DNA of 64,000 bases from Saccharibacillus sacchari DSM 19268 (GCF_000585395.1 NZ_KK073875.1:1701999-1765998), one strand, 5' to 3'. Numbered from the stretch's first letter, positions 49,959-60,539 are shown. Made by a program: numbers and translations. The notes: generated from the letters alone by a model not told the origin.

Positions 49959-51953
49959 ATGACATCCATGAAAACAAAAATGATCCTTCCGCTAGTGATC
50001 GTAATGGCGCTCGTTTCGGCAACCATTGCCGGTGTCGCTTACAAGTTGACCGAGGACAGTCTTCTCCGCAAAGAAAACACGACGTTGATTACGGCAAAGA
50101 TCGGATTGGAGAACGCGATCATTGCCCGACAAACCGCGGAAGACGTCATGGAACAGGAAATGATCGCACAATCCGTTCTACTCTCGTACATGTACGAAGG
50201 CGATGCCCTGAATTATGAAACGCTGCAGGCGCTTGTACAAAAATCCGGTATCGATGAAGTGTGGATCTCCGACGAGCTGGGCAAGCTTGCCTTGACCAAC
50301 TTCGGACAAAACGTCGATTTCGATTTCGGAGCCGATCCGAACGCGCAGGCTTACGAATTCATGCAGTTGATCGAAAACGGCGAAGCTCCCGTGTCTCAAC
50401 CGGCCCAAAATCGTACGGTCGACGATAAGCTATATAAGTTTGTCGGCGTCTCCGGCTGGTCTGCTCCACGAATCGTTCAAGTGGGACGGGACGGAGCGAA
50501 ACTGGCCGACCTGGAACAGAAAATCGGAGCGGGAACCGTCCTGACCTCCCTAAAGGAACAGCTCGGCGAAGACGTCAAGTTCGCGGGCGTACTCGACGCT
50601 TCCGGACAATTGACTTTTTCTACCGAAGCCGAAGGCTTCCAACCCGATGCCTCGCTCGCCTCCCTGCTGCAAACCGGCGCGAACGGCGGACAGGCCGTGC
50701 TGGATGCGTACAACGGAGAAAAAGCCGCTTACCACTTTGCCAAGCTCTCCAACGGCGAAACGCTCGTGTTAGTCTTGTCGGACGAGGTACTGGACACGAT
50801 TCTGTACATCACCCTGCTGACGGCGGTAATCGGCCTTGCGGTCGCGGCAGGCCTTCTATTCTTTGTCATCGGACGGCAGATCAAACGAATCGGCGCCCTC
50901 CGTCAAGCCGTAACGGAAATCGCGGAAGGCGACGGAGATCTGACGCAGCGGCTGACCGTCGGCTCGAAAGACGAAATCGGACGGTTGAGCGAAGCCACCA
51001 ATCTATTTATCGCCAAAATTCAGTCTATCGTGTCGGAAGTGAAAGAATCGACGCTATCAGGCGCTTCCGGAGCCAAAGAAATCAATCAAATGACCGGAGA
51101 TACAAGAAAAATCTCCGTAGATATTCACGGATCGATTCAAGAAATCGCTTCGTCCACTTCGACTCAGGCGGAATACGTCGAGCAAGGAATGCGCGAAATT
51201 CAAGGCCTGGCCGAAGGCATTTCGAGCAGCCGTTCCCATGCGGCGGAATTGAACGAGCAGAGTCTGTTCGCGATCGAACAAGAAGGCAAAGGAAATCTGC
51301 TGATGAGCGACTTGCTGGACGGGGTTCGCACGAACGAAGCCGCTTCGCTTTCCGTCGAAGACAAACTCGGAACGCTGATGCGGAATATCGAATCGATTCA
51401 CGTCATGGCTGCCGATATTCAGCGCATCTCCAGACAGACCAACCTGCTCTCGCTCAACGCCGGCATCGAAGCGGCGCGCGCGGGAGAACACGGCCGCGGC
51501 TTTTCGGTCGTGGCTAGCGAAATCAACAAGCTCTCCGAAGAAGTCGGAGTCTCCGTGAACCGCATTCAGGATCTGGTTGCCAACGTGATCGAGTCGGGAG
51601 CGCAGACCGTCGAAGCGATCCAAGCCTCCAATCGGCAGACCCGCGCCCAAGAAGAAAAAGTCCGCGACGTGTCGGGAATTTTCGCGGGCATGCGGGTTTC
51701 GCTTCAGCAAATGAGCAGTACGGCGCATGATTTGACCGCCGAAATGACACATATGAATCAAGGCAAAGAACATATGCTGGAATTCGTTCAGATGGTTTCC
51801 GCGCATGCGGAACAAGCCGCGGCGAGCACCGAAGAAATTCTGGCAGCGATCGAGTCGCAGACCTCCGGGTTCGAAAGCGTGGACGATCGTTCGACACGCC
51901 TTCGCTCGACGATGGAAAGCCTTGAAGAAGCGGTGAACCGTTTCAAAATATAA
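49959..51953 (+). CDS. Methyl-accepting chemotaxis protein with Cache-like sensor
   Basis: 664 residues. An N-terminal helix ([21 protein letters not shown]), an extracellular domain of ~250 residues with PAS/Cache-type strands ([47 protein letters not shown]), a second helix ([23 protein letters not shown]), HAMP, and the signalling region with [25 protein letters not shown]. An independent gene with its own AGAGGGAAG site. The sensor suggests recognition of a small organic ligand. Confidence 0.92.
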   Translation: MTSMKTKMILPLVIVMALVSATIAGVAYKLTEDSLLRKENTTLITAKIGLENAIIARQTAEDVMEQEMIAQSVLLSYMYEGDALNYETLQALVQKSGIDEVWISDELGKLALTNFGQNVDFDFGADPNAQAYEFMQLIENGEAPVSQPAQNRTVDDKLYKFVGVSGWSAPRIVQVGRDGAKLADLEQKIGAGTVLTSLKEQLGEDVKFAGVLDASGQLTFSTEAEGFQPDASLASLLQTGANGGQAVLDAYNGEKAAYHFAKLSNGETLVLVLSDEVLDTILYITLLTAVIGLAVAAGLLFFVIGRQIKRIGALRQAVTEIAEGDGDLTQRLTVGSKDEIGRLSEATNLFIAKIQSIVSEVKESTLSGASGAKEINQMTGDTRKISVDIHGSIQEIASSTSTQAEYVEQGMREIQGLAEGISSSRSHAAELNEQSLFAIEQEGKGNLLMSDLLDGVRTNEAASLSVEDKLGTLMRNIESIHVMAADIQRISRQTNLLSLNAGIEAARAGEHGRGFSVVASEINKLSEEVGVSVNRIQDLVANVIESGAQTVEAIQASNRQTRAQEEKVRDVSGIFAGMRVSLQQMSSTAHDLTAEMTHMNQGKEHMLEFVQMVSAHAEQAAASTEEILAAIESQTSGFESVDDRSTRLRSTMESLEEAVNRFKI

Positions 51954-52038
51954 AAAAACTCGCCAGTATTCTGTATCAAGTGAAGGTCAATCCGAAAGTC
52001 GATGGCCTTCGGCATTCGGCTATTGTACCACTCGAAAA

Positions 52039-52077
52039 AAAGCCCGCGAAAACGCGCTATGCGTTTTCGCGGGCTTT
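52039..52077. terminator. Bidirectional terminator
   Basis: AAAGCCCGCGAAAACGC pairs perfectly (17 bp) with GCGTTTTCGCGGGCTTT around GCTAT; used by the convergent chemoreceptor and NAD(P)HX-repair genes. Confidence 0.92.
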
Positions 52078-52095
52078 CATTTACAACCGCTCAAG

Positions 52096-53769
52096 CTACA
52101 GGGCTTCGATCACGTCGCCCGCCAGCAGGGACGCCGGATGTTCGCGCAGCTCGGCGGCGCGTTCTCCCGCCCGTCCGTGCAGATAGACGCCGAAAGCGGC
52201 CGCTTGGATCGGAGAAAGCTTCTGCGCAAGGAGTCCCGAAATCACGCCGGTCAGCACATCGCCCGTACCGCCGGTCGACATGCCGGGATGGCCTGTCGTA
52301 TTGACGAACACCGTTCCATCAGGCGAAGCAACGACGGTGCGCGCTCCTTTAAGAACGAGCGTCACGTGATGCTGCTTCGCGTACTTGCGTGCCGCTTCGA
52401 TGCGGTCTTTTTGCAGTTCGGCCGTCGGAATGCCCAGCAGACGTCCCATTTCGCCGGGATGCGGAGTCAGAACGACATCTTCATGATGTCCCCAATCCGC
52501 GATGAAATCGCCCGCGTCGGCCAGCATGTTCAATCCGTCGGCGTCGATGACAAGCGGCACGTCGGATTCCGTCCATAACTTTTTCAGCCATTCCGTATCG
52601 CCGTCAAATCGTCCGAGACCCGGCCCTACCGCCAGCGCGCTCATCTTCTCGGCCAGCTTCAGCACGGTATCCGCGGAATCGCGGTTCCAAGAGTCGCCCG
52701 CCGCCGCTTCGGCAACCATAAGCTCGGGGACATGGCCGACAATGCCGGGCAGCAAGGCTGCCGGGAGCGCCCAGGTCACCAGACCCGTGCCGATCCGAAG
52801 CGCCGCGCGCGAAGCCATGAGCCCGGCTCCGCTCATCAAGCGGCTGCCGCCGACGATCAGAGCGTGACCGTAGGTGCCTTTGTGGCTGTCTTCTTCGCGG
52901 TTGCGCGAGGTATCGATGTTCAAGGCACCGCGCAGCGATTGTTCCGTGATCAGGTAAGCGTTCGGCAAGTCTTCGATCCGGGACGCGGCAAGCTGCGGAA
53001 TTCCGACCGCCCGCACGCGTACCTCGCCGGCCGCTTTCGCTCCCGGATACTGCGCCAGACCTGTTTTCAAAAAAGCAATGCATACGGTCCGTTCGGCACG
53101 AATGCACGTCTCCGCCGTCTGCCCGGTGTTTGCATCCAAACCGCTCGGAATATCGGCCGCCACAATCGGAAGACCGCTGCCGTTGGCGGCTTGAATCAAG
53201 CTCGCGTAAGGCTCGCGAGGTTCGCCTCTTGTTCCGATTCCGAGCAAAGCGTCGACGATTCCCGTATACGGAGCAAAATCGACGTTCGATACTTCGCCGG
53301 AACCCGGCACCGTTTGTACGGGGATGTTTGAACGGCGAACGGATTTCAGCTGCGCGGCGGCTTCTTCGGAAAAACGTTCCGGACTTTCCGCGCACAACAC
53401 GGACACCTGGATTCCGGCATCCTGCAAATAACGCGCCGCGACCAGACCGTCGCCGCCGTTGTTGCCTTTTCCGGTCAAGATCAGCCAATGTTCGCGCTCG
53501 ACTCCTTCGAACGGAGCAATCAGCGGATCGTTCAGTACGGGAGCCGCAGAGGTTACGCCGCGCTTCGCCGAACCGTCAGGCCGCGTCCCCGCGCCGCGAT
53601 TGCCGGTGACGGGCAAATCGCGTCGCTGTCGGATCAAGTCCAATACTTCTTCGGCGATGGCTCGCCCGGCGGATTCCATCAGGGAAAGCGACGGAATCCC
53701 CAATTCTTCGATCGTATAGCGATCTATGCTTTTCATTTGCTTCGGCGTAACGATGAGCATGGTTGTCAC
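52096..53769 (-). CDS. nnrD: Bifunctional NAD(P)H-hydrate epimerase and ADP-dependent dehydratase
   Basis: 557 residues. The N-terminal YjeF_N epimerase half has GKGNNGGDGLVAARYL; the C-terminal ribokinase-like dehydratase half has SHKGTYGHALIVGGS, DADGLNMLAD, LTPHPGEMGRL and STGGTGDVLTGVISGLLA with the catalytic Asp. It repairs hydrated NADH and NADPH. Residues ~55-88 are a Gly/Arg/Pro-rich insertion in the epimerase half that usual homologues lack. Start is a GTG at 53769 close behind AAGGAG, or the ATG three codons later. Confidence 0.93.
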   Translation of the reverse strand: MTTMLIVTPKQMKSIDRYTIEELGIPSLSLMESAGRAIAEEVLDLIRQRRDLPVTGNRGAGTRPDGSAKRGVTSAAPVLNDPLIAPFEGVEREHWLILTGKGNNGGDGLVAARYLQDAGIQVSVLCAESPERFSEEAAAQLKSVRRSNIPVQTVPGSGEVSNVDFAPYTGIVDALLGIGTRGEPREPYASLIQAANGSGLPIVAADIPSGLDANTGQTAETCIRAERTVCIAFLKTGLAQYPGAKAAGEVRVRAVGIPQLAASRIEDLPNAYLITEQSLRGALNIDTSRNREEDSHKGTYGHALIVGGSRLMSGAGLMASRAALRIGTGLVTWALPAALLPGIVGHVPELMVAEAAAGDSWNRDSADTVLKLAEKMSALAVGPGLGRFDGDTEWLKKLWTESDVPLVIDADGLNMLADAGDFIADWGHHEDVVLTPHPGEMGRLLGIPTAELQKDRIEAARKYAKQHHVTLVLKGARTVVASPDGTVFVNTTGHPGMSTGGTGDVLTGVISGLLAQKLSPIQAAAFGVYLHGRAGERAAELREHPASLLAGDVIEAL

Positions 53770-53839
53770 ATTCTCCTTCCGGAATTGCCGAATTCAGTCA
53801 GGGCTTGGCAAGCGTCGGACATTCGGTTCGGTCACGCGA

Positions 53840-54487
53840 TCAATAAGCCACCGTGAAACGCGAGCGGATAAAGTTCGGATCGTCCAGTTCGTCGATGACC
53901 GCTGCGGCAAAATCTTCGATGCTGATCCGGCTGTGTCCCTCGTCATCCGTCACCAGCATCGACATGCCGACGCGGAAATTGCCTGTGCGCTTGCCGGGTT
54001 CGATCCAGGCAGCCGGGCTGACATAGGTCCATTCCAACTCGCTTTCGGCAAAAATCTCATACGCTTCGGCATGGGCTTGCGCCAGCGGAAGCAGTTCTTC
54101 CGGATAGTCCGGCGCGTCCATGACGCGAACGCCGGGAGCCGTCAGCAGCGTGCCCGATCCTCCCGCCACAATGACGCGCTCGACGCCTGCCGCATGCGCG
54201 CCTTCCAAAATCAAACGTGCCGCTTCCGACAATAAAGGACCTTCGCCGGGCTCCGTTCCGAATGCGCTCAAGATCGCTTCGCAACCAGCCGCCGCCGAAG
54301 CAATCGCGCCCGGCGCAAGCAGGTCTCCTTCACGCACGTGCAAAGCTGCGTGTTCCTCTTGAAGCAGGGACGGGTTTTGCATCAGCACCGTCACCTCGCA
54401 TTTGCGATACAATGCCTCTTTTACCAAGCGGCGGCCGATCGGCCCGTCCGCGCCCAATACCAATATTTTCATCATTTCCAATTCCAT
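53840..54487 (-). CDS. NAD(P)H-binding oxidoreductase of the atypical SDR type
   Basis: 215 residues from the ATG at 54487 with AAAGGACGGA upstream. ILVLGADGPIGRRLVKEAL is a Rossmann loop of the G-x-x-G-x-x-G kind, followed by VTVLMQNPS, ILSAFGTEPGEGP, VERVIVAGGSGTLL and ISIEDFAAAVIDEL. This matches NmrA/YwnB-like sensors and reductases. It precedes the NAD(P)HX repair gene by about 70 nt on the same strand and may share transcription. Substrate unknown. Confidence 0.85.
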   Translation of the reverse strand: MELEMMKILVLGADGPIGRRLVKEALYRKCEVTVLMQNPSLLQEEHAALHVREGDLLAPGAIASAAAGCEAILSAFGTEPGEGPLLSEAARLILEGAHAAGVERVIVAGGSGTLLTAPGVRVMDAPDYPEELLPLAQAHAEAYEIFAESELEWTYVSPAAWIEPGKRTGNFRVGMSMLVTDDEGHSRISIEDFAAAVIDELDDPNFIRSRFTVAY

Positions 54488-54810
54488 TGTCGATTCCGTC
54501 CTTTCGCTGGCTGCTTGCGCAGTCCTGTATTGATCCGATAATAAAGCCTTCTTGATTCCTATACCCGTTTCTGGGAAATATCTTGCTTCCCCGCGAAGCG
54601 AATTGTACGCGCACCGAACCTTTTTGTCCATGCAACGTTGCAAAGAAGAACTCAAATCCGCCATGACTCCCGGCTTCGTGCTGCGGAATGGCGAGCAATA
54701 AGCTTTGCGCATTGAGCAAATTCGAACCTTAGAAGCTTGAAGCCGCCCCGGGCTTGTGTAATAGTGGGTAAGACAGGTTTATGCGATGCGCGAGAGGAAG
54801 GCGAATCAGA

Positions 54811-55740
54811 ATGGAAACGGTGATCGGGCTGGCTATGGCAGCCTTTGCGATATGGATTTACGAACAAGCCCGCCGCGCTTTGGAACGGCGGGCAACCAAC
54901 CGCGAGCGAAGGCTGCGCTCGGCGCTCTCAGCGTTGGGTTCGGCGTCTGCGCTGCTCGATGAAGCATTGGACGCCCCGCTTGCTTCCCTAGCTCCGGAAT
55001 TGGAAACCCGGCTGCGGGAACGATTGCTGCTGTGCCAAGGCATGCAAGGCTTTGCATCGGATTTGGACGGTCAATTGGCCTTGTATTTGCACGGCGAAGA
55101 GAGCAACCGCTTACCGCTCCTCCACGAAGCGCTGCATCGCGAGCTGGAACGGACCCGCCACGAGCTGGCCGTGCTGCTCGAACACGAAGAGCGCCCGTCC
55201 TGGGGCGGCGGATTCGTCCGCCTGCTTGCGCCGGCGCTCGTGCCGGCGCTGCTGGCCGCGGCCGGAGCGGCCGGCTGGCAGTTCGCCCGGGAGCCGGAGC
55301 TTGACGGCTCTCCTTGGCTGCCGCTGCTTCGCCTGGCTTCCTGGCTGCTGGCGGCTTTGCTTGCGGCGCGGCTGCTGGAGCCGGGCTATCGGGCCGAACG
55401 GCCCGTCTTGCGGCGCGTCGTGCCGCTGCTGGCAGCCGCTCCGGCGCTGCTGAACCCGGCGCTGGGCCTCGAAGCCGCGCCGTGGCTGCTCATCGCGCAG
55501 CTGCTGCTCGCGGCGGCCGGATTCGCCGCGCTGCGCCCTGCCGCCTCCAAGCGGCGGGAGCGCCCTTACGCCGGGCACTCCCCGCAGCTGCGCCCGGTTG
55601 CGGCGCAGCCCAAAGCCGTCCCCGGTCCCAGCGCCGGGACCGAACTGACCGCTGCGCCGATCGGCTCGCGCAGCGCTCGCCCGGAGGCGCCCTCCTCCGG
55701 CAACGCCGCCGACGCAAAGGCCGCATTATCTTCACGCTGA
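54811..55740 (+). CDS. GC-rich hypothetical membrane protein
   Basis: About 309 residues. A short N-terminal membrane helix (VIGLAMAAFAIWIYEQA), a ~110-residue helical soluble region, then four or five Leu/Ala-rich helices (about 150-255) and a disordered Pro/Ala/Arg tail. GAGGAAGG lies ~12 nt before the ATG. The DNA is markedly GC-rich compared with neighbours. No family recognised. Confidence 0.6.
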   Translation: METVIGLAMAAFAIWIYEQARRALERRATNRERRLRSALSALGSASALLDEALDAPLASLAPELETRLRERLLLCQGMQGFASDLDGQLALYLHGEESNRLPLLHEALHRELERTRHELAVLLEHEERPSWGGGFVRLLAPALVPALLAAAGAAGWQFAREPELDGSPWLPLLRLASWLLAALLAARLLEPGYRAERPVLRRVVPLLAAAPALLNPALGLEAAPWLLIAQLLLAAAGFAALRPAASKRRERPYAGHSPQLRPVAAQPKAVPGPSAGTELTAAPIGSRSARPEAPSSGNAADAKAALSSR

Positions 55741-55800
55741 GTACGATCCCGGCCCCGAAAGCCGTACATCTTGCGGCTCTTAAATGTTAAAACCGCAAAA

Positions 55801-55837
55801 AAGGCCGAAGAGCGTCAATCTCAAGCTCTTCGGCCTT
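55801..55837. terminator. Bidirectional terminator
   Basis: AAGGCCGAAGAGC pairs perfectly with GCTCTTCGGCCTT, flanked by an A-run on the left. Confidence 0.88.
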
Positions 55838-55907
55838 AATGCGTCAAGAAAGTCTACGGTCGCCGTAAGCGAGAAAAGCGCTCTGCGATTAGGGCGTGTG
55901 CGCAAAC

Positions 55908-56381
55908 TTAACGATGTGCATCTTTAGCCGCCTTTTCGTGCTTCTCTTTATGCTCGTCTTTCATCCGAAGATAATCCTGATCCGTCTTTGCCTTTTCCAA
56001 TACTTGTTTGAAAATCTCCGCAGACTTCGCCTTCTCGGGATCGCCTTTGTTGATCGACAACGTCCCGTTCTCCGCATATTTGCGGCCGCCTTTATAATTC
56101 GTATAACGCCGCGCCCGAGTATGACCCATCTGCAAAAATTTCCGAGCCATGTCCATGCCTACGAAATCGTCGTTCTCCTTATATTCAAGAAACATCTCAT
56201 AGATCTTCTCCGACGACTCGCGCGCGATCTCCGGGGTCTTGAAGCGCCAATGCGGCAAAATTTCGCTTTTATAAGGCTGTACCAAAAGCACCCCCTGCTC
56301 TCCGCGTCCGACACGGTACAGCTCAGGGTGTTTTCTCAGATCCAAATTTTCGTAGTCGAGATCATAATCGAATGCTTTCAT
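55908..56381 (-). CDS. DUF4385 family protein
   Basis: 157 residues, basic and hydrophilic, following the DUF4385 pattern: FDYDLDYENLDLRKHPELYRVGRGEQGVL, LPHWRFKTPEIA, GMDMARKFLQMGHTRARRYTNYKGGRKY. No known activity. It starts 12 nt after the lactonase stop with an AGGAGG site that overlaps that stop region, so the two are one operon. Confidence 0.88.
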   Translation of the reverse strand: MKAFDYDLDYENLDLRKHPELYRVGRGEQGVLLVQPYKSEILPHWRFKTPEIARESSEKIYEMFLEYKENDDFVGMDMARKFLQMGHTRARRYTNYKGGRKYAENGTLSINKGDPEKAKSAEIFKQVLEKAKTDQDYLRMKDEHKEKHEKAAKDAHR

Positions 56382-56393
56382 GCCTTTTGCCTC

Positions 56394-57461
56394 CTAAATG
56401 ATCCAGTCTTCCGCTTCCGGAATCGGACGAATGCAAACAGGGCGATTCAGCTCCAACGCGTATCCCGTCGGCGTCAATCTTCCGTCCTCTTTGCCCGCGC
56501 GGAAAGAAACGATGCTGCCGCTCTCCTGGTTAGCGACCAGCAGCAATCCGTCGACCAAGGCAAAATGACGCGGGATGCGACCGCCCGAAGAAACTCGTTC
56601 GACTAAAGTCAAAACCCCCGTCTCCGGATCGATTGCAAATTGCGTCAGGCTGTCTTCGCCGCGATTCGAGACATACGCATAACGTCCGCATGGCGATACG
56701 GCTGCATGGGCTGCGGTATTCGCCGGATCGGCGGCTTGCGCTTCAGGCAGCAGCAGAGTCCGCTGAAGCGGCTTGAGCCTGCCGCTCTGCCGGTCATATT
56801 CGAAAGCCGTCACGGTATTGTCCAGCTCGCCGGAAACGTAAGCCCATTTCCCGTTGGGATGGAACACGAGCGTTCTCGGTCCGGTTCCCGGCGGCAGCTC
56901 CGTGTCATCCTGCTTGAACAACCGTTCGTCTTCACGCGTATATTTGGCGATCCGGTCAGTGCCCAGATCCGGAGCGAATAAGAAAGCTCCGTCCGGCGAA
57001 GGGACAAAGGCGTGCGGATGCGGACCTTCCTGACGATCCGGGTTAGGACCCGATCCGTTATGCTGTACGCAGCTCGCTTGCTCCAACATGCCGTGCTCCC
57101 GAATAGACAGCGAAGACACGCAGCCCCCGTAATTGGCAACCAGCAGCATTTTTCCGTCCGGCGTTGTTTCCACATAACATGGCGAAGCTCCCTCTGACGG
57201 CTTACGGTCGTTCAGATGCAGCTCTTTTGTCTCCGAATCGATGGTATAGGAGAAAATCTCACCATATTCCTTCTCGCTGGCCGCATACAGATGGTTTCGG
57301 CTTGGACTGACTGTCAGATATGATGAATTTTCGATACCTCCCATTCCCGAAACGACGCGCATCTCACCGCTGACCGGGTCCAGAATGCAATGGAACAAAC
57401 TCTCTTCCTCTTCGGAAGCATAAGTGCCTACATAGAAATGTCTTTCCCGCTGAACCGTCAT
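56394..57461 (-). CDS. Lactonase family beta-propeller protein (6-phosphogluconolactonase-like)
   Basis: 355 residues, a seven-bladed propeller of the YbhE/Pgl type: HFYVGTYASEEEESLF at the start, repeated strands such as YLTVSPSRNHLYAASE, the GPNPDRQEGPHPHAFVPSPDG active-site segment and VSNRGEDSLTQF. It hydrolyses sugar lactones, probably 6-phosphogluconolactone. AAAGGAG lies 9 nt before the ATG. Confidence 0.9.
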   Translation of the reverse strand: MTVQRERHFYVGTYASEEEESLFHCILDPVSGEMRVVSGMGGIENSSYLTVSPSRNHLYAASEKEYGEIFSYTIDSETKELHLNDRKPSEGASPCYVETTPDGKMLLVANYGGCVSSLSIREHGMLEQASCVQHNGSGPNPDRQEGPHPHAFVPSPDGAFLFAPDLGTDRIAKYTREDERLFKQDDTELPPGTGPRTLVFHPNGKWAYVSGELDNTVTAFEYDRQSGRLKPLQRTLLLPEAQAADPANTAAHAAVSPCGRYAYVSNRGEDSLTQFAIDPETGVLTLVERVSSGGRIPRHFALVDGLLLVANQESGSIVSFRAGKEDGRLTPTGYALELNRPVCIRPIPEAEDWII

Positions 57462-57746
57462 CTTTTCATTCTCCTTTATGATCCCGATGCTTGCTTGCCA
57501 GAGTGGGTATATGATTCTTATTAACGAGAAATAGCAACTCCTGAAACGAACTCGCCGAAATTCGCCTGAATTCGACAGTCGAACGGTGCATTACGACCGC
57601 TATTCGGCACAGAATCGCCCCGAAATTCGTAAGAGATGTCGAGAACGCAATGTTCGGGGTGTGCTTTTAACCGCGCTGCATTATATACTGTTAGGAATAA
57701 GATGAGTTATCGAATCGTTAAAAAACATTGCCATTTGGAGGAAGCC

Positions 57747-58676
57747 ATGGAACTCGATATTACCGAACAATCGCTGCCCGTGTATGAAGCGCTCGCCAGC
57801 AAAGTCCGCCTCAATCTGCTGTCGCTGCTCGCCGAGCGGCCGATGAACGTACGCGAGCTGGCCGAAGCCTCGAATCTGAGCAGCGCCATTATGACGATGC
57901 ATGTACGAAAACTGGAGAACGCGGGACTGATTCGCACCGAACGCATGGCGGGCCGGGGCGGAGCGCGCAAAGTCTGCTCGTTGGCCGAAGATCGCATCGA
58001 GATCATTTTGCCGAAGGCCGGAAGCGATCGCCGCTCCGTCCATCCGGTCAATGTGCCGATCGGCCATTTTACGGATTGGGAAGTGCATCCGACCTGCGGA
58101 TTGGCGACGACGGAGAAAATGATCGGCCAGTTCGACGATCCGCGATTCTTCCTGTCGCCGGAGCGGGTGAATGCTTCCATTCTATGGTTCGGACAAGGGT
58201 TCGTCGAATACCGCGCGCCGAACTTCCTGCTATCCAGCCAAACGCCCGAAGAACTGGAAATCTCGATGGAAATCTCGTCCGAAGCTCCGGGCATCGACGA
58301 AGAATGGCCGTCCGATATTACGTTTCATTTGAACGGCGTCGAGCTGGGTACCTGGACGAGTCCCGGCGACTACGGCAAACGGCGCGGCAACCTGACACCG
58401 GCCTGGTGGCCGAACGACATCAATCAATACGGGCTGTTGAAAAGGCTCAAGATCAACCGCGGCGGCACCTTTATGGACGGGACTCCGCTGTCTTCCGTCA
58501 CGCTCGATCAAATCTCGCCTTCGAGCAAGGAATGGAAGCTTCGGATCGGCGTGCGCAGCGAAGCCCAGCACGTCGGCGGCGTGACGCTGTTCGGCAGCGG
58601 CTTCGGCAATTACAATCAGGATATTTTGTTCCGGCTCTATTACAGGGATGCGGTCAAGCCGGAAACGCAAGGTTAA
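57747..58676 (+). CDS. ArsR-type regulator with a large C-terminal ligand domain
   Basis: 309 residues from an ATG with GGAGGAAGCC upstream. Residues ~10-85 are a winged helix of ArsR/SmtB type (ALASKVRLNLLSLLAERPMNVRELAEASNLSSAIMT, in two pieces). The remaining ~220 residues are a beta-rich domain (DWEVHPTCGLAT, DITFHLNGVELGTWTSPGDYG, FGSGFGNYNQDILFRLYY) seen in a Bacillales group of sugar-linked ArsR-like regulators; it lacks the metal-binding cysteines of true arsenic sensors. Target unknown; the adjacent divergent lactonase is a candidate. Confidence 0.85.
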   Translation: MELDITEQSLPVYEALASKVRLNLLSLLAERPMNVRELAEASNLSSAIMTMHVRKLENAGLIRTERMAGRGGARKVCSLAEDRIEIILPKAGSDRRSVHPVNVPIGHFTDWEVHPTCGLATTEKMIGQFDDPRFFLSPERVNASILWFGQGFVEYRAPNFLLSSQTPEELEISMEISSEAPGIDEEWPSDITFHLNGVELGTWTSPGDYGKRRGNLTPAWWPNDINQYGLLKRLKINRGGTFMDGTPLSSVTLDQISPSSKEWKLRIGVRSEAQHVGGVTLFGSGFGNYNQDILFRLYYRDAVKPETQG

Positions 58677-58745
58677 AACGCCTGAACCTCGCAGCCCCGG
58701 TCGATACGGCATGTCCGTATTTGCCGCGCCGCGAACCAAACGAAA

Positions 58746-58791
58746 AAAACGAGCTTGCAGCGTTAGTCTTCATACGCCGCAAGCTCGTTTT
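58746..58791. terminator. Bidirectional terminator overlapping the coiled-coil gene end
   Basis: AAAACGAGCTTGCAGCG pairs with CGCCGCAAGCTCGTTTT (one mismatch). The stop codon of the minus-strand gene is in the loop. Confidence 0.8.
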
Positions 58792-58990
58792 GCAATGCCT
58801 CGAGTTCCGTTTTCGCCTGTTCCAGTTCGGCGCGCAAATCGGATAGCCGCTCTTCCGGCCCGCCTTGCGAATCTTCGATCTCGGCTAACAATCGCGCCGC
58901 CCGATCATCCAGTTCGCCGATCCGGTATTCCAGGTGCGCAACGTCGGAAGCGGCTCCCGCTTGCGAGCCGTCCCGCTGCGAGTAGGTCAT
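58763..58990 (-). CDS. Small coiled-coil protein
   Basis: 75 residues from the ATG at 58990, preceded by GGAGGACG. After a short Gly/Ser/Ala start, residues 17-73 form a continuous heptad coiled coil (LEYRIGELDDRAARLLAEIE, LRAELEQAKTELEALQNEL). Acidic, cytosolic, no known family. A longer upstream frame to 59215 has no ribosome site. Confidence 0.65.
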   Translation of the reverse strand: MTYSQRDGSQAGAASDVAHLEYRIGELDDRAARLLAEIEDSQGGPEERLSDLRAELEQAKTELEALQNELAAYED

Positions 58991-59106
58991 GTTGTCGTCC
59001 TCCTTCGCTTTTTTCCAGGACGTAAGACATAAACGCCCTGTAGGTTTGACTTTACTATAGCGAAGGTTATCGTGCGGAGCAACTCCGATCGGAGACCGTA
59101 CGCGCT

Positions 59107-60525
59107 TCAGTAGAGTTGAATTTTTATCGCTTGGCGGATCGGACTCGGATAATTTTCGATAGTAAAAGTCAGAGGCTGAGGCCACTTCTCCACTCCGAGA
59201 TAGAAATAATCCCACGTAGTGCCTTCTTCTCCGTTTGCTTCGGTCGATGAATAAGACATTTGTCCTTTCGAATTCGTATATTCGATCTCATGCTCGACTC
59301 CATCGCCATCTTCGAACACGCTGTTCAGCAAAATATTATCCGCAATCCCGTTCAAGTGTTTGCCGCTTCTTTTCAACGCAATGTACCCTTCGGCATATTC
59401 GTCGCCCGCCGATTCCACCGTAACGCTCGAATCGGGCGCCTTCAATACTTGCATCTTTTCCGTGTCGATCGTCAGCTCCAGCTTATCCGGGTCCAAAGCC
59501 GAGATTCCGTCGATGGCAAAAGCCGCTGAATCCGCATCCTCCGGAATAACGCCCGCGAATTGCAGCGATTCGCTCAAGCCCGAAGCATCCGTTGAATAGG
59601 AACCGGACGTCATCAGTTCTTCGATTCTCCCGTTCCGTTCAACCGTCAACCTCGGTCGAATCACGCCGAATACTTTCTGGGTATTGGCTTCGTCATAGGC
59701 AATATCCACATAGGTCCCGATCGGCGTAGCCACGGTGCGCACAATATGGATCCGCTGCCCTTCTATAGTGATACTTGCTGCCGGATCTTCTTGCCATATC
59801 CGCTCCTTCGCCGCCAGAAGACTGCGATCCAGTTCGAAGGGCAGTCGAATTTCCGTCCGGTATTTCATAGTGCTGGACAACATTGCTTTTGCTTCGTTTG
59901 AAGTCAATGCCAGGTTAAGCGCGGCATTCTGCCAGCTATCCGTATTGGGGTTCAACATCACGGTCAACACGCGGTATCCGATCTGGCCCGGCTTAACTTC
60001 ATCATTTCCGCTAGACGAGCCGCTTGCCCCCGGGCCTTCGTTGTCGGATTCGAAATTTTCGCTGATCAAGATGGGTTGGTCGCTGTCGTTTTTGACGCTA
60101 TAGAGCAGGAACATGGAACGGCTGTCCGCCGCAATCCCTTGCAACGTGGCCGTATACTCTTTTTGCTGTTCCGAGACGTTCAACGGCCGCACCTCTCCGT
60201 GATCCAGAGCATGAATCAACCGCTGATCCCCTTCCGCCGCTTCCCGGAAAACTTCGAACTCTCGCCAATCTTGCCGGGCCGAGATTTCGGAGTCCGGACC
60301 AAATTCCCCCGCAGGTTGCAACAGCGCAACCATCAGCATCAGCATCGCCGCAACTACCAGCGCACCGCCGGACGCATAAAACACATTTCGTCGCCGGGCA
60401 CGAATCCGTCCCGCTCCGATCCCTTTTCGCACAGCCGAATCGAGCTTGCTGCGAGATATCTCGGCCGCTTGCCGATGATTGGCATCCGCATCTTGGTGAA
60501 GAATTTTTTCTTCGGTTTCTGTCAT
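59107..60525 (-). CDS. Membrane anti-sigma factor (DUF4179/DUF5643 type), paralogue 1
   Basis: 472 residues from an ATG preceded by GAGGAGGTG. A ~45-residue cytosolic part without the zinc HxxxCxxC motif, one membrane helix (VFYASGGALVVAAMLMLMVALL), and a large extracellular beta-rich domain ending in WPQPLTFTIENYPSPIRQAIKIQL. The same closing pattern (QPLTF-I--YP) occurs in the two paralogues upstream. The start is 15 nt after the sigma gene stop, so it is the cognate anti-sigma. Signal unknown. Confidence 0.85.
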   Translation of the reverse strand: MTETEEKILHQDADANHRQAAEISRSKLDSAVRKGIGAGRIRARRRNVFYASGGALVVAAMLMLMVALLQPAGEFGPDSEISARQDWREFEVFREAAEGDQRLIHALDHGEVRPLNVSEQQKEYTATLQGIAADSRSMFLLYSVKNDSDQPILISENFESDNEGPGASGSSSGNDEVKPGQIGYRVLTVMLNPNTDSWQNAALNLALTSNEAKAMLSSTMKYRTEIRLPFELDRSLLAAKERIWQEDPAASITIEGQRIHIVRTVATPIGTYVDIAYDEANTQKVFGVIRPRLTVERNGRIEELMTSGSYSTDASGLSESLQFAGVIPEDADSAAFAIDGISALDPDKLELTIDTEKMQVLKAPDSSVTVESAGDEYAEGYIALKRSGKHLNGIADNILLNSVFEDGDGVEHEIEYTNSKGQMSYSSTEANGEEGTTWDYFYLGVEKWPQPLTFTIENYPSPIRQAIKIQLY

Positions 60526-60539
60526 GGCTTCACACCTCC